Part shown: one piece after another, positions 44,270-52,359 of the stretch | How the letters are laid out: each line of letters opens with the position of its first letter | Numbering within the stretch: position 1 is the first letter of the stretch | Assembly (NCBI RefSeq): GCF_014650595.1 | Contig: NZ_BMVG01000041.1 | Span: forward strand, 1-59,311 | Reading direction: 5' to 3' | Length of the DNA: 59,311 nt | From: Streptomyces alanosinicus | Lineage (GTDB): Bacteria > Actinomycetota > Actinomycetes > Streptomycetales > Streptomycetaceae | Made by a program: the position numbers and the translations under genes | Notes under the pieces: generated by a model | The model's input: the letters and a program-made list of their open reading frames with translations, nothing else | Told to the model about the DNA's origin: nothing | The model's database searches: none

Positions 44270-46005
44270 GCCGTCGCCGCCTCCGCCAGTCGTCCCAGCA
44301 CGGTGTCGCGGGCCGCCGTCACCGGAGCGGTCTCGGCCGGGCCGGCGCTCTCGCGGGCCCGCAGCAGCGGGGTGAAGTCGACGGCCTCGACGGCGTCCGC
44401 TCCCGTACCGGATTCCACCAGGTCCAGGCAGCGGTCGATCACCGTCAGGGCCGCCTCCAGGAGCACCGCCGTCTTCGCGGGAGCGCTGTAGGCGTCCTTC
44501 GGCGACAGGGCGCTCTGCTGGATCACGGCCTCGCGCAGCAGCCGCCCGGCGAGGACGCTGATCCGCTCGCGCGGCGGCAGGGCGGTGATGCCGACCAGCT
44601 CGACCAGATCGGCCAGCCGGTCGGCCTCGGCCAGCAGCCGCGCCACGCGTCCCCGTCTGCCCGCCCAGTCCGGGTCACCGGAGCGCGCGTGAGCGGTGGC
44701 CAGCACGCCGGCGTCCCGGGAGAAGGAGTCCGCCCAGGAGACGGCCGGGTAGTGGCGTGCGTAGGCGAGGTCGCGGTCCAGGCTCCACAGGCATCGCACG
44801 AACCGTTCGGTGTGCGCGGTGACCGGCTCGGTGCGGTCTCCGCCCGGTGGGGACACGGCACCGATCACGGTCACGGACCCGGTCGCACCGCCCAGGGTGC
44901 GCACCGCCGCTGCCCGCTCGTAGAACGCGGCCAGTTGGGAGGCGAGCCCCGCCGGATAGCCCTCCTCAGCGGGGAGTTCGCCCATGCGGGAGGCGAACTC
45001 GCGCAGTGCCTCCGCCCACCGGGAGGTCGAGTCGGCGATGACGACGACGTCGAGGCCCATGTCACGGAAGTACTCGGCGACGGTCGCCCCCGTGTGCACG
45101 CTCGCCTCGCGGGCCATCATGGGCATGTTGGAGGTGTTCGCGATCGTCACCGTGCGCTCCGACAGTCGCCCGCCGGTGCGCGGGTCGACCAGTTCCGCCA
45201 ACTCCTCGATGACGTCCGCCATTTCGTTGCCCCGCTCGCCGCAGCCGACGTACACGATCACGTCGGCGTCGCACCACTTCGCGATCTGCTGCAGCAGCAT
45301 GGTCTTGCCGGTGCCGAAGCCGCCGGGAACGGCGACCGTGCTGCCGCGGGCCACCGGGAAGAGCAGGTCGACAGCTCGCTGCCCGGTGTGCAGCGGCAGG
45401 TCGGCGGGCAGCCGCTCGGCGACTGGACGCGGCTTGCGCACCGGCCAGCTCTGGGTCATGCACACCTCGTGCCCGTCCACTACGGCGAGCACCGCGTCAG
45501 CGGGGTACCCACCCGCCGCCGAGACGGCGGTCACGACGCCGGAACGGCCGGGCGGCACGAGCAGCCGCAGGGGCACCGTCGCCGCGATCTCGCCGAGAAC
45601 GTCACCGGCGGTCATCCGCGTCCCCTCGGCCACGCGAGGTGTGAACGGCCAGGTGCGCACGTCCGGCGCGCGGTCCGGGCCGCCGGTCAGGAGCAGGTCA
45701 CCGGCGCCCGACAGGGGGCGCAGCAGGCCGTCGAAGACGCTTCCGAGCAGTGCGGGCCCCAACAGCACCGACAACGGCCGGCCCTGCGGTTCGACGGGGT
45801 GCCCCGGCGCCAGACCGCCCGTGTACGCGTAGGCCTGGACGGTGGCCGTATCGCCGTGGACGGCCACCACTTCGCCCGGCAGCCGATCGGCTCCGAGCAG
45901 TACGAGGTCGTGCATGGCCACGGCGGCAGGACACTCCATCTCCACCAACGGCCCGGCGACCCGCAGGACCTGCGGGAACGCGGCGGGGGCCCCGGGGAGA
46001 GTCAC
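44266..46005 (-). CDS. atpA: V/A-type ATPase catalytic subunit A
   Basis: The product is 579 aa, the full length of V/A-type A subunits. The extra non-homologous region typical of V-type A lies at about 110-200. Walker A is GGFGTGKTMLLQQIAKW (228 on), followed by VIVYVGCGERGNEMADVIEE with the catalytic Glu. Others: NTSNMPMMAREASVHTGATV, DSTSRWAEALREFASRMGEL and EEGYPAGLASQLAAFYERAA. Nothing essential is missing. It hydrolyses or makes ATP coupled to ion flow through AtpI/AtpK. It overlaps atpE and atpB by 4 nt each. Confidence 0.96.
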   Translation of the reverse strand: MTLPGAPAAFPQVLRVAGPLVEMECPAAVAMHDLVLLGADRLPGEVVAVHGDTATVQAYAYTGGLAPGHPVEPQGRPLSVLLGPALLGSVFDGLLRPLSGAGDLLLTGGPDRAPDVRTWPFTPRVAEGTRMTAGDVLGEIAATVPLRLLVPPGRSGVVTAVSAAGGYPADAVLAVVDGHEVCMTQSWPVRKPRPVAERLPADLPLHTGQRAVDLLFPVARGSTVAVPGGFGTGKTMLLQQIAKWCDADVIVYVGCGERGNEMADVIEELAELVDPRTGGRLSERTVTIANTSNMPMMAREASVHTGATVAEYFRDMGLDVVVIADSTSRWAEALREFASRMGELPAEEGYPAGLASQLAAFYERAAAVRTLGGATGSVTVIGAVSPPGGDRTEPVTAHTERFVRCLWSLDRDLAYARHYPAVSWADSFSRDAGVLATAHARSGDPDWAGRRGRVARLLAEADRLADLVELVGITALPPRERISVLAGRLLREAVIQQSALSPKDAYSAPAKTAVLLEAALTVIDRCLDLVESGTGADAVEAVDFTPLLRARESAGPAETAPVTAARDTVLGRLAEAATA

Positions 46006-46511
46006 GGCCGCTCCCAGAGGCTCTCGATCCGCACGCCCATCCGAGCCAGGGCGCGGTCGGCGAGGGTGTCCGCGGACAGGTCGAGTCGGCGCCCGGGCGC
46101 CTCGGCGGTCACTCCGCCGCCCTGTACGGCCGTGATGCGCGCGTCCGCGCCGAGCAGGGCGCGAGCCGTCTCCGCGAAACGGGCGGACGGGAGCGCACCG
46201 TCGACCAGCGCCTGCCGCACACCGCAGCGCGTCTTGACCCGTAGATCGGCGAAGACCTCGGCACGGGCGGCGAGTTCCCGGGCCCAGGCGTCCGCGGCCG
46301 CGCGCACCCGTTCCCGGGTGGCAGCTGCGCGTCCGTCCGCCGCGCCGAGGTCCCGGGCCTGCGCGAGCACCTTCTCCGCGGTGCCGCGCGCGAGGCGCAC
46401 GGTCTCGTCCGCGTCGGCCCGCGCCCGGCCCAGGACGGCCTCGGCCTCGGCCCGGGCCGCGCGCAGCAGTTCGGCGCGTACGGGGTCCAGGGCGTCGGCC
46501 GGTGCCGTCAT
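46002..46511 (-). CDS. atpE: V/A-type ATPase subunit E (peripheral stalk)
   Basis: The product is 169 aa. The N-terminal half is a long charged helix (LLRAARAEAEAVLGRARADA, ETVRLARGTAEKVLAQARDL) and the C-terminal part a small alpha/beta domain (ALLGADARITAVQGGGVTAE, LSADTLADRALARMGVRIES), as in V/A-type subunit E. Identity is low-complexity, so position in the operon is half of the evidence. It pairs with AtpH to form the stator. It overlaps its neighbours by 4 nt on both sides. Confidence 0.78.
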   Translation of the reverse strand: MTAPADALDPVRAELLRAARAEAEAVLGRARADADETVRLARGTAEKVLAQARDLGAADGRAAATRERVRAAADAWARELAARAEVFADLRVKTRCGVRQALVDGALPSARFAETARALLGADARITAVQGGGVTAEAPGRRLDLSADTLADRALARMGVRIESLWERP

Positions 46512-46741
46512 CGGGGCATCACCACCGTCAGCGGCCGTGGCGAGTCCGGCTCCGTCACGGTGGCACCCAGCGATTCGGCGGCCGACGCCGTCAGGATCAC
46601 CAGGGTTACGGTGCCGGGAAGGTCCTGCCAGGCCCGGCGCACGGCGTCCGGATCCTCCGCGACCAGTACGTCGACCCCGGCCAGAGCCAGCCCGCTCACG
46701 CTCGTCCGCGCGCCGATGGCGGCCACGGTGCCCACCGTCAT
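46508..46741 (-). CDS. atpF: V/A-type ATPase subunit F
   Basis: The product is 77 aa, shorter than the usual 95-105. It keeps the small Rossmann-like start VGTVAAIGARTSVSGLALAG and VDVLVAEDPDAVRRAWQDL, then VTLVILTASAAESLG, typical of subunit F, the regulatory rotor cap bound to D. The C-terminal helix that inhibits ATP hydrolysis in some enzymes is mostly missing. It overlaps atpK and atpE by 4 nt each. Assignment rests on the motif start and operon position. Confidence 0.75.
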   Translation of the reverse strand: MTVGTVAAIGARTSVSGLALAGVDVLVAEDPDAVRRAWQDLPGTVTLVILTASAAESLGATVTEPDSPRPLTVVMPR

Positions 46742-47151
46742 GCCTTCCCGATCAGCAGGATCGCGACCACCAGCCCGTACACGGCGATTCCCTCGGCCAG
46801 GCCGACGATCACCATGGCCCGGCCGAACATCTCCGGGCGTTCGCTCAGCGCGGCGAGCGCGGCGGCTCCCGTGTAGGCGACCGCGATGGCGGCGCCGATC
46901 GAGGATCCGGCCACCGCGATGGCCGCCCCGATCAGGGCGGATCCATTGACGCTGCCCGAGGCCGCGGTCTGGGCCGAGGCCTGTGCGGGGCCGGCGAGGG
47001 CCGTGGCCAGGACGACGCTCGCGCCCGCCAGCAGGGCGAGGTTCGTCGCCAGCAGCCAGCGGAACGCGTGTCGGGTCCGGCGCCGCCGCAGCATCCGTAC
47101 GGCACCGAGCACCGCCACGAGGACCGGCAGGACGATCAGCCAGGTGAGCAT
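46738..47151 (-). CDS. atpK: V/A-type ATPase subunit K (membrane rotor ring)
   Basis: The product is 137 aa with four hydrophobic segments. The first two (MLTWLIVLPVLVAVLGAV; WLLATNLALLAGASVVLATA) are an N-terminal addition. The last two form the c-ring hairpin: GSALIGAAIAVAGSSIGAAI, polar loop ALSERPEMFGRA, then VIVGLAEGIAVYGLVVAILL with the ion-binding Glu in GLAEGIAVYG. I do not see the Gln/Thr set of Na+-binding rings, so protons are the likelier ion (inference). GAAGGTG precedes ATG 47151, 4 bp after the atpI stop. Confidence 0.88.
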   Translation of the reverse strand: MLTWLIVLPVLVAVLGAVRMLRRRRTRHAFRWLLATNLALLAGASVVLATALAGPAQASAQTAASGSVNGSALIGAAIAVAGSSIGAAIAVAYTGAAALAALSERPEMFGRAMVIVGLAEGIAVYGLVVAILLIGKA

Positions 47152-47155
47152 GGGA

Positions 47156-48580
47156 TCACCTTCGTAGGAGCGCGTCGGCAGGTTCCGCCGGCGGAACGTG
47201 CCAGGGACGGAACGGACGGCCTTCCGTCTCGAAAAGCCGTGAGAAGAGTTCGTAGAACTCCAGTCGCAGGGCCTGCACGCCGGCCACCAGGGCCTCCAGG
47301 CCGAAGGAGAGGGTCGTCCCCACGGTGAACAGCAGCACGGCGCCGGCCACCCCGGCGGCCCCACGCCCGGACAGGCCCGTGGTGCCGCGCCACACCAGGT
47401 CGGCGAGGGCCGCGTGGGTGAGACCGAAGGCCGCGAGCCGGGCGAAGGAGAGGGTGTTGGTGCTCGTGCGCACGACGACGTCGAAGATCCCTACGGCCGT
47501 CTCGGCCAGGCCCGCGCCGCCGCCCGCGGTGGCCTGGAACAGGCCGGACGCCGCCAGTGCCAGCCCGGCGACCGCGCCGGCGGCCCCGCCCGCGGCAGCG
47601 GCCGGCACGTGCCGCACGAGGCCTGCTGCGGCGAGCGCGAGCCCCAGGTAGAACAGCAGCCCGGCGAAGCCGGACGCCGCGTACAGCGCCGACACCCAAC
47701 CGCCCTCCCGCACCCGGTTGACCGCGCCCGCGGCATGCGCGAGGGCCAGCAGCCCGGCCCCGAAGAGCACTGCGGCGGCGAGCAGCCGGGCGGGGGTCTC
47801 CAACGGGGCCAGCCAGAGCACCGGCAGCAGGCCCGTCGGCCCGAAGAACTCCCCGTAGGCCGCGCCTGCGATCATCGAGGCCAGCCCGGCGCCCGCGAGG
47901 AACGGCCATAGCCGGCGCAGCCGGGCGAGCCGCCGAGGCCGGCCGAGGCGCAGCATCAGCGCGCCGAGCAGGAGCAGTGCCCCGTGGCCGACGTCACCGA
48001 ACATGATCCCGAACATCGTGACCCAGGCGAGGCCGGCCGGCCACGACGGGTCGAGGTCCGCGTACGCCGGCGTGCCGTACGTCGTCACCAGCGGCGTGAA
48101 CGACACCGGCCCGGACGGCCGGAGCAGCGTCGGGGGATCGGTGCCGCGCGGGGACCGCAGCGGCACCAGGGAGCCGCCCGCCGCTGCCAGCCGCGCCGCG
48201 ACGCGCGGCACCTCGGCAGCCGGGCACCACCCGGCGAGCGCCGCCACGTCCCCGCGCCGTACGGCGCCCTCCGCACGCTCCTCCAGCTGGGCCTCGCCGG
48301 CCAACAGGCCGACATCCCGCAGCTCTTCCAGCTGGTCCAGATCCGGGGCGGCCACCGCCAGGAAGGTCGTACCACCCCCCTCCGACCCGGCAGGTTCGCC
48401 ATGTCCCCGCAGTCGGCGCAGCCGCAGCCCCGCAGGCCCGGGAACCGCCCCCTCCACGCGGTCCAGCTCCATACACCCCGCTTCGGCGATCCGCACGAGC
48501 GCGTCCCGCAGCCCCGCCTGCGGCACGACCACCGCCACCCGGCGCATCCGGACCGGTGTCAACCCCTCAGTCCAGGGCAT
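47156..48580 (-). CDS. atpI: V/A-type ATPase subunit I (membrane stator), short form
   Basis: The product is 474 aa, clearly shorter than the usual 600-660. The N-terminal cytoplasmic arm is cut down (RVAVVVPQAGLRDALVRIAE, LELDRVEG-like start, then EELRDVGLLAGEAQLEERAE). The membrane part is complete: GIMFGDVGHGALLLLGALML, AYGEFFGPTGLLPVLW, STNTLSFARLAAFGLTHAAL and the C-terminal LEALVAGVQALRLEFYELFS with the Arg needed for ion transfer. ATG 48580 overlaps atpC by 14 nt with GGGGAGG upstream. The shorter arm suggests an altered stator. Confidence 0.9.
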   Translation of the reverse strand: MPWTEGLTPVRMRRVAVVVPQAGLRDALVRIAEAGCMELDRVEGAVPGPAGLRLRRLRGHGEPAGSEGGGTTFLAVAAPDLDQLEELRDVGLLAGEAQLEERAEGAVRRGDVAALAGWCPAAEVPRVAARLAAAGGSLVPLRSPRGTDPPTLLRPSGPVSFTPLVTTYGTPAYADLDPSWPAGLAWVTMFGIMFGDVGHGALLLLGALMLRLGRPRRLARLRRLWPFLAGAGLASMIAGAAYGEFFGPTGLLPVLWLAPLETPARLLAAAVLFGAGLLALAHAAGAVNRVREGGWVSALYAASGFAGLLFYLGLALAAAGLVRHVPAAAAGGAAGAVAGLALAASGLFQATAGGGAGLAETAVGIFDVVVRTSTNTLSFARLAAFGLTHAALADLVWRGTTGLSGRGAAGVAGAVLLFTVGTTLSFGLEALVAGVQALRLEFYELFSRLFETEGRPFRPWHVPPAEPADALLRR

Positions 48581-49490
48581 CGAACACCTCCCCGAGCCGT
48601 CCGCCCCGGGCCGCCGACTCCAGGGCCGCCCGCACCCGCCAGGCGTCCACGGACAGCACCGCGACCGCGCCGACGACCACACGGGGTCCGTACCGGCCGG
48701 CCCGCAGCATGGCGGTGCCGTCGTCCAGGACCCTGCGCCACCAGCGAGCCTCGGCCCGCCACAGCTCGTCCGGCTCCGCGACGTCCGCCAGCAGCGACCG
48801 GGCGGGCGTCGGCAGGCTGGTGCGGAACTCCTCGTACGAGGGCGCAGCCGGCGCACGCGTCCCGAGGAGCCGGGCCGCATCGTGCCGCACCGGCTCCGGC
48901 AGGGAGCGGCCATGCACGTACAGTTCACGCGCCGTCAGCAGTGCCGCACGTCCGACGGCCCAGTTCTGTGCCTGCGGTACGGCGACGGCGGTGCGCCGCG
49001 CGGCGGCCATCCGCATGCCGGTGACCAGGGCCCAGGGCGTGTCGCCGCCCGGATCGCCCCACGGGGAGGCGGCGAGCGCGGCGCGCAGATCAGCGGGGTT
49101 CCCGGCCTCAGCCAGGCGCCGCCAGGCCGTCTCCAGTGCCCCGAGCCGGTACGGTTCGAGGGCGTACGGCGTGTCCGGAGCGGACAGCCGGGCGGCCACG
49201 TTGGCCACCTCGAACCCCGAGACCAGCGGAACGAGCAGACGGGCCCCGCCCGGCGGCAGCCAGCCCGCCAGCACCCTCACATGCCACAGCAGCGTCGCGG
49301 ACACGGCCCGCTGGGTCTCGGGCAGTCCGGCCGTGGCCCGCGTGTACTTCGCGTACGGTGTGCCGGCCAGCGCTTGCAGCGCCTCGCCGAGGGTCGCGCA
49401 GGACGCGAACTCCCGCGCTCCGGCGGCACCGGGGTACCGGTCGACCAGGGTCCGGGCCCGGACCGCCCCGCCCACCCATCCGGCGCTCAT
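48567..49490 (-). CDS. atpC: V/A-type ATPase subunit C (rotor-ring adaptor)
   Basis: The product is 307 aa and largely helical. Segments such as TPYAKYTRATAG, VSGFEVANVAARLSA, YRLGALETAWRRLAEAGNPA and AVGRAALLTARELYVHGRSL fit the AC39/subunit C (d) family, the funnel that links the central stalk to the K ring. The family is diverse, so operon position between the stator subunits and AtpI supports the call. ATG 49490 overlaps atpH by 4 nt. Confidence 0.75.
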   Translation of the reverse strand: MSAGWVGGAVRARTLVDRYPGAAGAREFASCATLGEALQALAGTPYAKYTRATAGLPETQRAVSATLLWHVRVLAGWLPPGGARLLVPLVSGFEVANVAARLSAPDTPYALEPYRLGALETAWRRLAEAGNPADLRAALAASPWGDPGGDTPWALVTGMRMAAARRTAVAVPQAQNWAVGRAALLTARELYVHGRSLPEPVRHDAARLLGTRAPAAPSYEEFRTSLPTPARSLLADVAEPDELWRAEARWWRRVLDDGTAMLRAGRYGPRVVVGAVAVLSVDAWRVRAALESAARGGRLGEVFDALD

Positions 49491-49924
49491 GGAGCCGCGC
49501 CCGCCCCGGTCGCCAGGCGCAGTGCGTCGGCCACCGCCCGGTCCACCAGAGCGGGCATGCGCTCGCGTGCCCGCTCCTGTACCTCTGCGGCGGCCCGGTC
49601 ACCGGCGGCGCGGACGGCGTCCGCCTCCCGGAGTGCGTCCCGCAGGACGGGTGCCGCGGCCTGGCGTCGTAGCTCCGGAGCCCGCTCCCGGGCCGCCGCC
49701 ACGATGCCCTCCGCCTCCCGTGCCGCGTCCCGCCGGAGCCTCCCGGCAGCCTCGTCCGCCGCCGCACGGATCCGGGCGGCCTCCTGCTGAACGGCCGTCA
49801 GCTGGTCGAGGGCGGGTTCCAGTTCGGCGGCGCGCTCCGCCATCCGGTCGGCGGGTACGCCGGTGGCGGCCGCGCCCGGTGTACCGGTCGGACGGAACCG
49901 CTCCAGGAAGTCCCGCAGGCTCAT
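49487..49924 (-). CDS. atpH: V/A-type ATPase subunit H/G (peripheral stalk)
   Basis: The product is 145 aa, almost wholly one charged coiled coil (ALDQLTAVQQEAARIRAAAD, GRLRRDAAREAEGIVAAARE), as in subunits G/H that pair with E. A GGAGG site stands before ATG 49924. It is the first gene of the operon, which agrees with archaeal orders starting with H. The 175-bp region upstream is shared with the divergent CBS gene and contains a DevR-like box. Confidence 0.7.
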   Translation of the reverse strand: MSLRDFLERFRPTGTPGAAATGVPADRMAERAAELEPALDQLTAVQQEAARIRAAADEAAGRLRRDAAREAEGIVAAARERAPELRRQAAAPVLRDALREADAVRAAGDRAAAEVQERARERMPALVDRAVADALRLATGAGAAP

Positions 49925-50020
49925 CGGCCAGCCTCCTGATGGTCGGCTCTCGGCTGCTCCTTCAGTGTCACCGTCCCCGTCCCGGCCCGCACTGGGTAGG
50001 GCCGCCACGCCGTCCCACCA

Positions 50021-50034
50021 GGGCCGTTCGGCAC
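50021..50034. promoter_or_regulatory. DevR/DosR-like box between V/A-ATPase operon and CBS gene
   Basis: GGGCCGTTCGGCAC has one mismatch and shares the GGGYCGWWCGGC core. It is 97 bp from the atpH start and 66 bp from the CBS start on the other side. No good second copy is visible; GGGCCGCCACGCCG at 49999 is poor. Confidence 0.5.
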
Positions 50035-50099
50035 TAGGCGGGCGGCGGTGAAGCGGAAGACTGGAACGGTAGGCAACCCGACGGAGTCCGGAGGCCGCC

Positions 50100-50981
50100 G
50101 TGAACGAGCACACGCACTTCTCCGCACAGGCCGAGGCCCGGCTGACCCAGCCCTCCCGCCCCTGGAGCCCCGGCGAGGACAAACGGCAGGAGATGCTGGT
50201 CCGCTATCTGGGCGCCGTGGCCGCCGCCGCGGCGAAACACGTGGGAGCCGAGGAGCAGCCGCCGGCACGGGAGAGCGGTGCGTCCCGCCCGGCGCCACAG
50301 GGCACACCGTCCGCGCAGCGGCCCGGCCGGGCGCCCGGCGCCGGGATGCCGCTCGTGCGGGACGTCATGGACGTGCCCGCGGCCTCCCTGCGGGACGACC
50401 TGCCGTACCGGGACATCGCCCGGCTGCTCGCGCGTGAGCAGGTCGGTGCCCTACCGGTGGTGGACGCGGACGACCGGGTGGTCGGTGTCGTCTCGGAGTC
50501 GGATCTGTTGGCGAAGGTCGCGTTCGAAGCCTCCGGTCACCGGCCGGGGCGCGTGGGCAGGCTGCGGGAGCGGAGCCTGTACGGCAAGTCCAAGGGCGAG
50601 ACGGCGGCCGATCTGATGACCAGCCCCGCGATCACGGTGCTGCCCGGTGCGACCGTCGCCGAGGCCGCCTGGCTCGCCGCGCTGTCCAGGCTGAAGCGGA
50701 TTCCGGTCACGGACAGCCAGGACCGGCTGGTCGGTGCCGTGGGCCGTGACGCGTTGCTTCTGGCCCTGATCAGGGACGATGCCGCCATACAGGCGGAGGT
50801 CGAGGACAGCATCCGAGCCGTCTGCACCCCCGGTGACTTCAAGGCCGTCGAGGTGACCGTGCACGACGGAATCGTCGAGCTGGCGGGCCGGGTGCCGTCG
50901 GCGACCGGATCCCGGATCGTGGCCGAGGTCGAGACGATCGCCGACGTGGCCGAGATCAAGAACCTGCTCACCGCGGTCTGA
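50100..50981 (+). CDS. CBS-pair protein with C-terminal BON domain and a long N-terminal extension
   Basis: The product is 293 aa. About 80 residues (TQPSRPWSPGEDKRQEMLV, then RYLGAVAAAAAKHVGAE) precede the first CBS (VRDVMDVPAASLRDDLPYRD, GALPVVDADDRVVGVVSESD). The second CBS (AADLMTSPAITVLPGATVAE, LKRIPVTDSQDRLVGAVGRD) is followed by a BON domain (VEVTVHDGIVELAGRVPSAT). GGAGG precedes GTG 50100. It is divergent from the V/A-ATPase operon, which suggests shared control and perhaps adenylate sensing linked to the pump (inference). It ends 3 bp before the convergent DevR-like gene. Confidence 0.9.
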   Translation: MNEHTHFSAQAEARLTQPSRPWSPGEDKRQEMLVRYLGAVAAAAAKHVGAEEQPPARESGASRPAPQGTPSAQRPGRAPGAGMPLVRDVMDVPAASLRDDLPYRDIARLLAREQVGALPVVDADDRVVGVVSESDLLAKVAFEASGHRPGRVGRLRERSLYGKSKGETAADLMTSPAITVLPGATVAEAAWLAALSRLKRIPVTDSQDRLVGAVGRDALLLALIRDDAAIQAEVEDSIRAVCTPGDFKAVEVTVHDGIVELAGRVPSATGSRIVAEVETIADVAEIKNLLTAV

Positions 50982-50984
50982 GAC

Positions 50985-51596
50985 TCAGTGGTCCTTGTGG
51001 TCCTCGCGCACCGCCGCGCCCGGCGGCTCCAGGTGGGACACGAGGACAGCCGCCTGCACCCGGCGCTGGACGCCGAGCGTGGACAGCATCCGCGAGTTGT
51101 GGTTCTTGACGGCCTTCTCGGACAGGTACAGCTTCTTGCCGATCTCCCGGTTGGTCGGTCCGTCGCCGACGAGGATGTCCCGTTGCATGAGGCGAGCGGT
51201 GGTGGCGGGGTCGAGCATCGACCGCCCCGAGGCGACGGTCCGTACCGCCGAGACGAGGTCGGAGCCCTTGATCTGCTCCAGGACGTAGCCGGACGCTCCG
51301 GCCGTGATCGTGTCCAGCAGGGCTTCCTCGTCGTCGAAAGACGTCAGCATCGGACACGCCACCTCGGGTATCCGGTCGCGCAGTTCGCGGCAGACCGTGA
51401 TGCCGTCCCCGTCCGGCAGGCGGACGTCGAGCACGGCGACGTCCGGGTGTGGCGCCGGACCGCGAGTGAGTGCGTGCTCGGCGGTGTCCGCGTCGCCGAC
51501 CACCTGGATGTCCGGTCCGGCGTCGAGCAGATCGGTCAGTCCGCGCCGCGCGACTTCGTGGTGGTCCAGAAGGAACACACGGATCGGGTCCTGCAC
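50985..51596 (-). CDS. DevR/NarL-like response regulator with truncated HTH and altered receiver
   Basis: The product is 203 aa. The receiver reads IRVFLLDHHEVARRGLTDLL with phospho-acceptor Asp57 (VAVLDVRLPDGDG) and Thr85 (MLTSFDDEEALLD). Two conserved residues are changed: the second acidic-pocket Asp is His12 and the usual Lys of GYVLKxIKG is Glu107. The output domain has TNREIGKKLYLSEKAVKNHN, but the linker and first HTH helix (LSxxERxxLxLI region) are missing, so LM is joined almost directly to GDGPTN. It is a DevR/DosR/OsdR-type regulator by sequence, probably crippled. It lies 37 bp after the CBS-BON gene, leftward, likely in its operon. Confidence 0.85.
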   Translation of the reverse strand: MQDPIRVFLLDHHEVARRGLTDLLDAGPDIQVVGDADTAEHALTRGPAPHPDVAVLDVRLPDGDGITVCRELRDRIPEVACPMLTSFDDEEALLDTITAGASGYVLEQIKGSDLVSAVRTVASGRSMLDPATTARLMQRDILVGDGPTNREIGKKLYLSEKAVKNHNSRMLSTLGVQRRVQAAVLVSHLEPPGAAVREDHKDH

Positions 51597-51633
51597 CAGG
51601 GCCGACCGGCCTCAGTCCCTCCATGGTTGTCAG

Positions 51634-52290
51634 TCACCGCATGGTCGTCTCGTGCGCGAGGTCGAACTGCACGTCCACCACGCCCTCCACGGCCCGCACC
51701 AGGCGCGCGGCGACCGGGACCAGAGCGCTGTCGCGGATGCGGCCGGTCAGCGTGACGACTCCGTCCCGCACCTCCACCTGGACGGCCGCGGAGGACAGCG
51801 GGAAGAGATGCGACACGATCTCGCGCCGGACCTCATCGGCGATGTCCTCGTCGTCGCGCAGGAAGACCTTGAGCAGGTCGGCCCGGCTGACGATCCCCTG
51901 GAGCAATCCGGCCTCGTCGACGACGGGCAGGCGTTTGACCCCGCCCCGCGCCATGATCCGCGCGGCCTCGGCGACCGTGGCGTTCGCCCGGACGGTGAGG
52001 GCAGGGGCGGACATCAGGTCGCCCGCGGTGGCCGCCCCGGCCTTCGCCACGTCGACCGGCTGACGCAGTTGCAGGTAGGCCGCGTCCGGGTCGTCCCTCA
52101 GCTCCTCCTTGGGCAGCAGGTCGGCCTCGGAGACCACACCGACCACCCGGCCCTCACCCTCGATCACCGGGAGGGCGCTCACCTTCCAGTCCTGCATCAG
52201 CTGCACGATCTCCTTGAAGGGGGCCCGACGGCCGATGGCGGCGACCGTCTGGGTCATGACATCGCTGACGGTGTGCGGGGTGCCGTACAT
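51634..52290 (-). CDS. CBS-pair protein with C-terminal BON domain
   Basis: The product is 218 aa. The first CBS (VSDVMTQTVAAIGRRAPFKE, VSALPVIEGEGRVVGVVSEA) and second CBS (AGDLMSAPALTVRANATVAE, VKRLPVVDEAGLLQGIVSRA) precede a BON domain (AVQVEVRDGVVTLTGRIRDS). ATG 52290 is the start. The DevR-like gene follows 37 bp on, so sensor-like and regulator genes appear co-transcribed. A perfect DevR-like box lies 70 bp upstream, which would make the unit autoregulated. Confidence 0.92.
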   Translation of the reverse strand: MYGTPHTVSDVMTQTVAAIGRRAPFKEIVQLMQDWKVSALPVIEGEGRVVGVVSEADLLPKEELRDDPDAAYLQLRQPVDVAKAGAATAGDLMSAPALTVRANATVAEAARIMARGGVKRLPVVDEAGLLQGIVSRADLLKVFLRDDEDIADEVRREIVSHLFPLSSAAVQVEVRDGVVTLTGRIRDSALVPVAARLVRAVEGVVDVQFDLAHETTMR

Positions 52291-52359
52291 GGTGAACTCC
52301 GTGAGATCTGTGTCGGTCCTGCCCTCACCAGCCTGTGCCAGTGCGGCAGGCGTGGACAG

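Noticed and set aside
44689..47328. Rightward open frame of about 880 codons opposite the V/A-ATPase genes
   Set aside because: It is the antisense of atpA, atpE, atpF and atpK, with no recognisable domain and shadow codon use.
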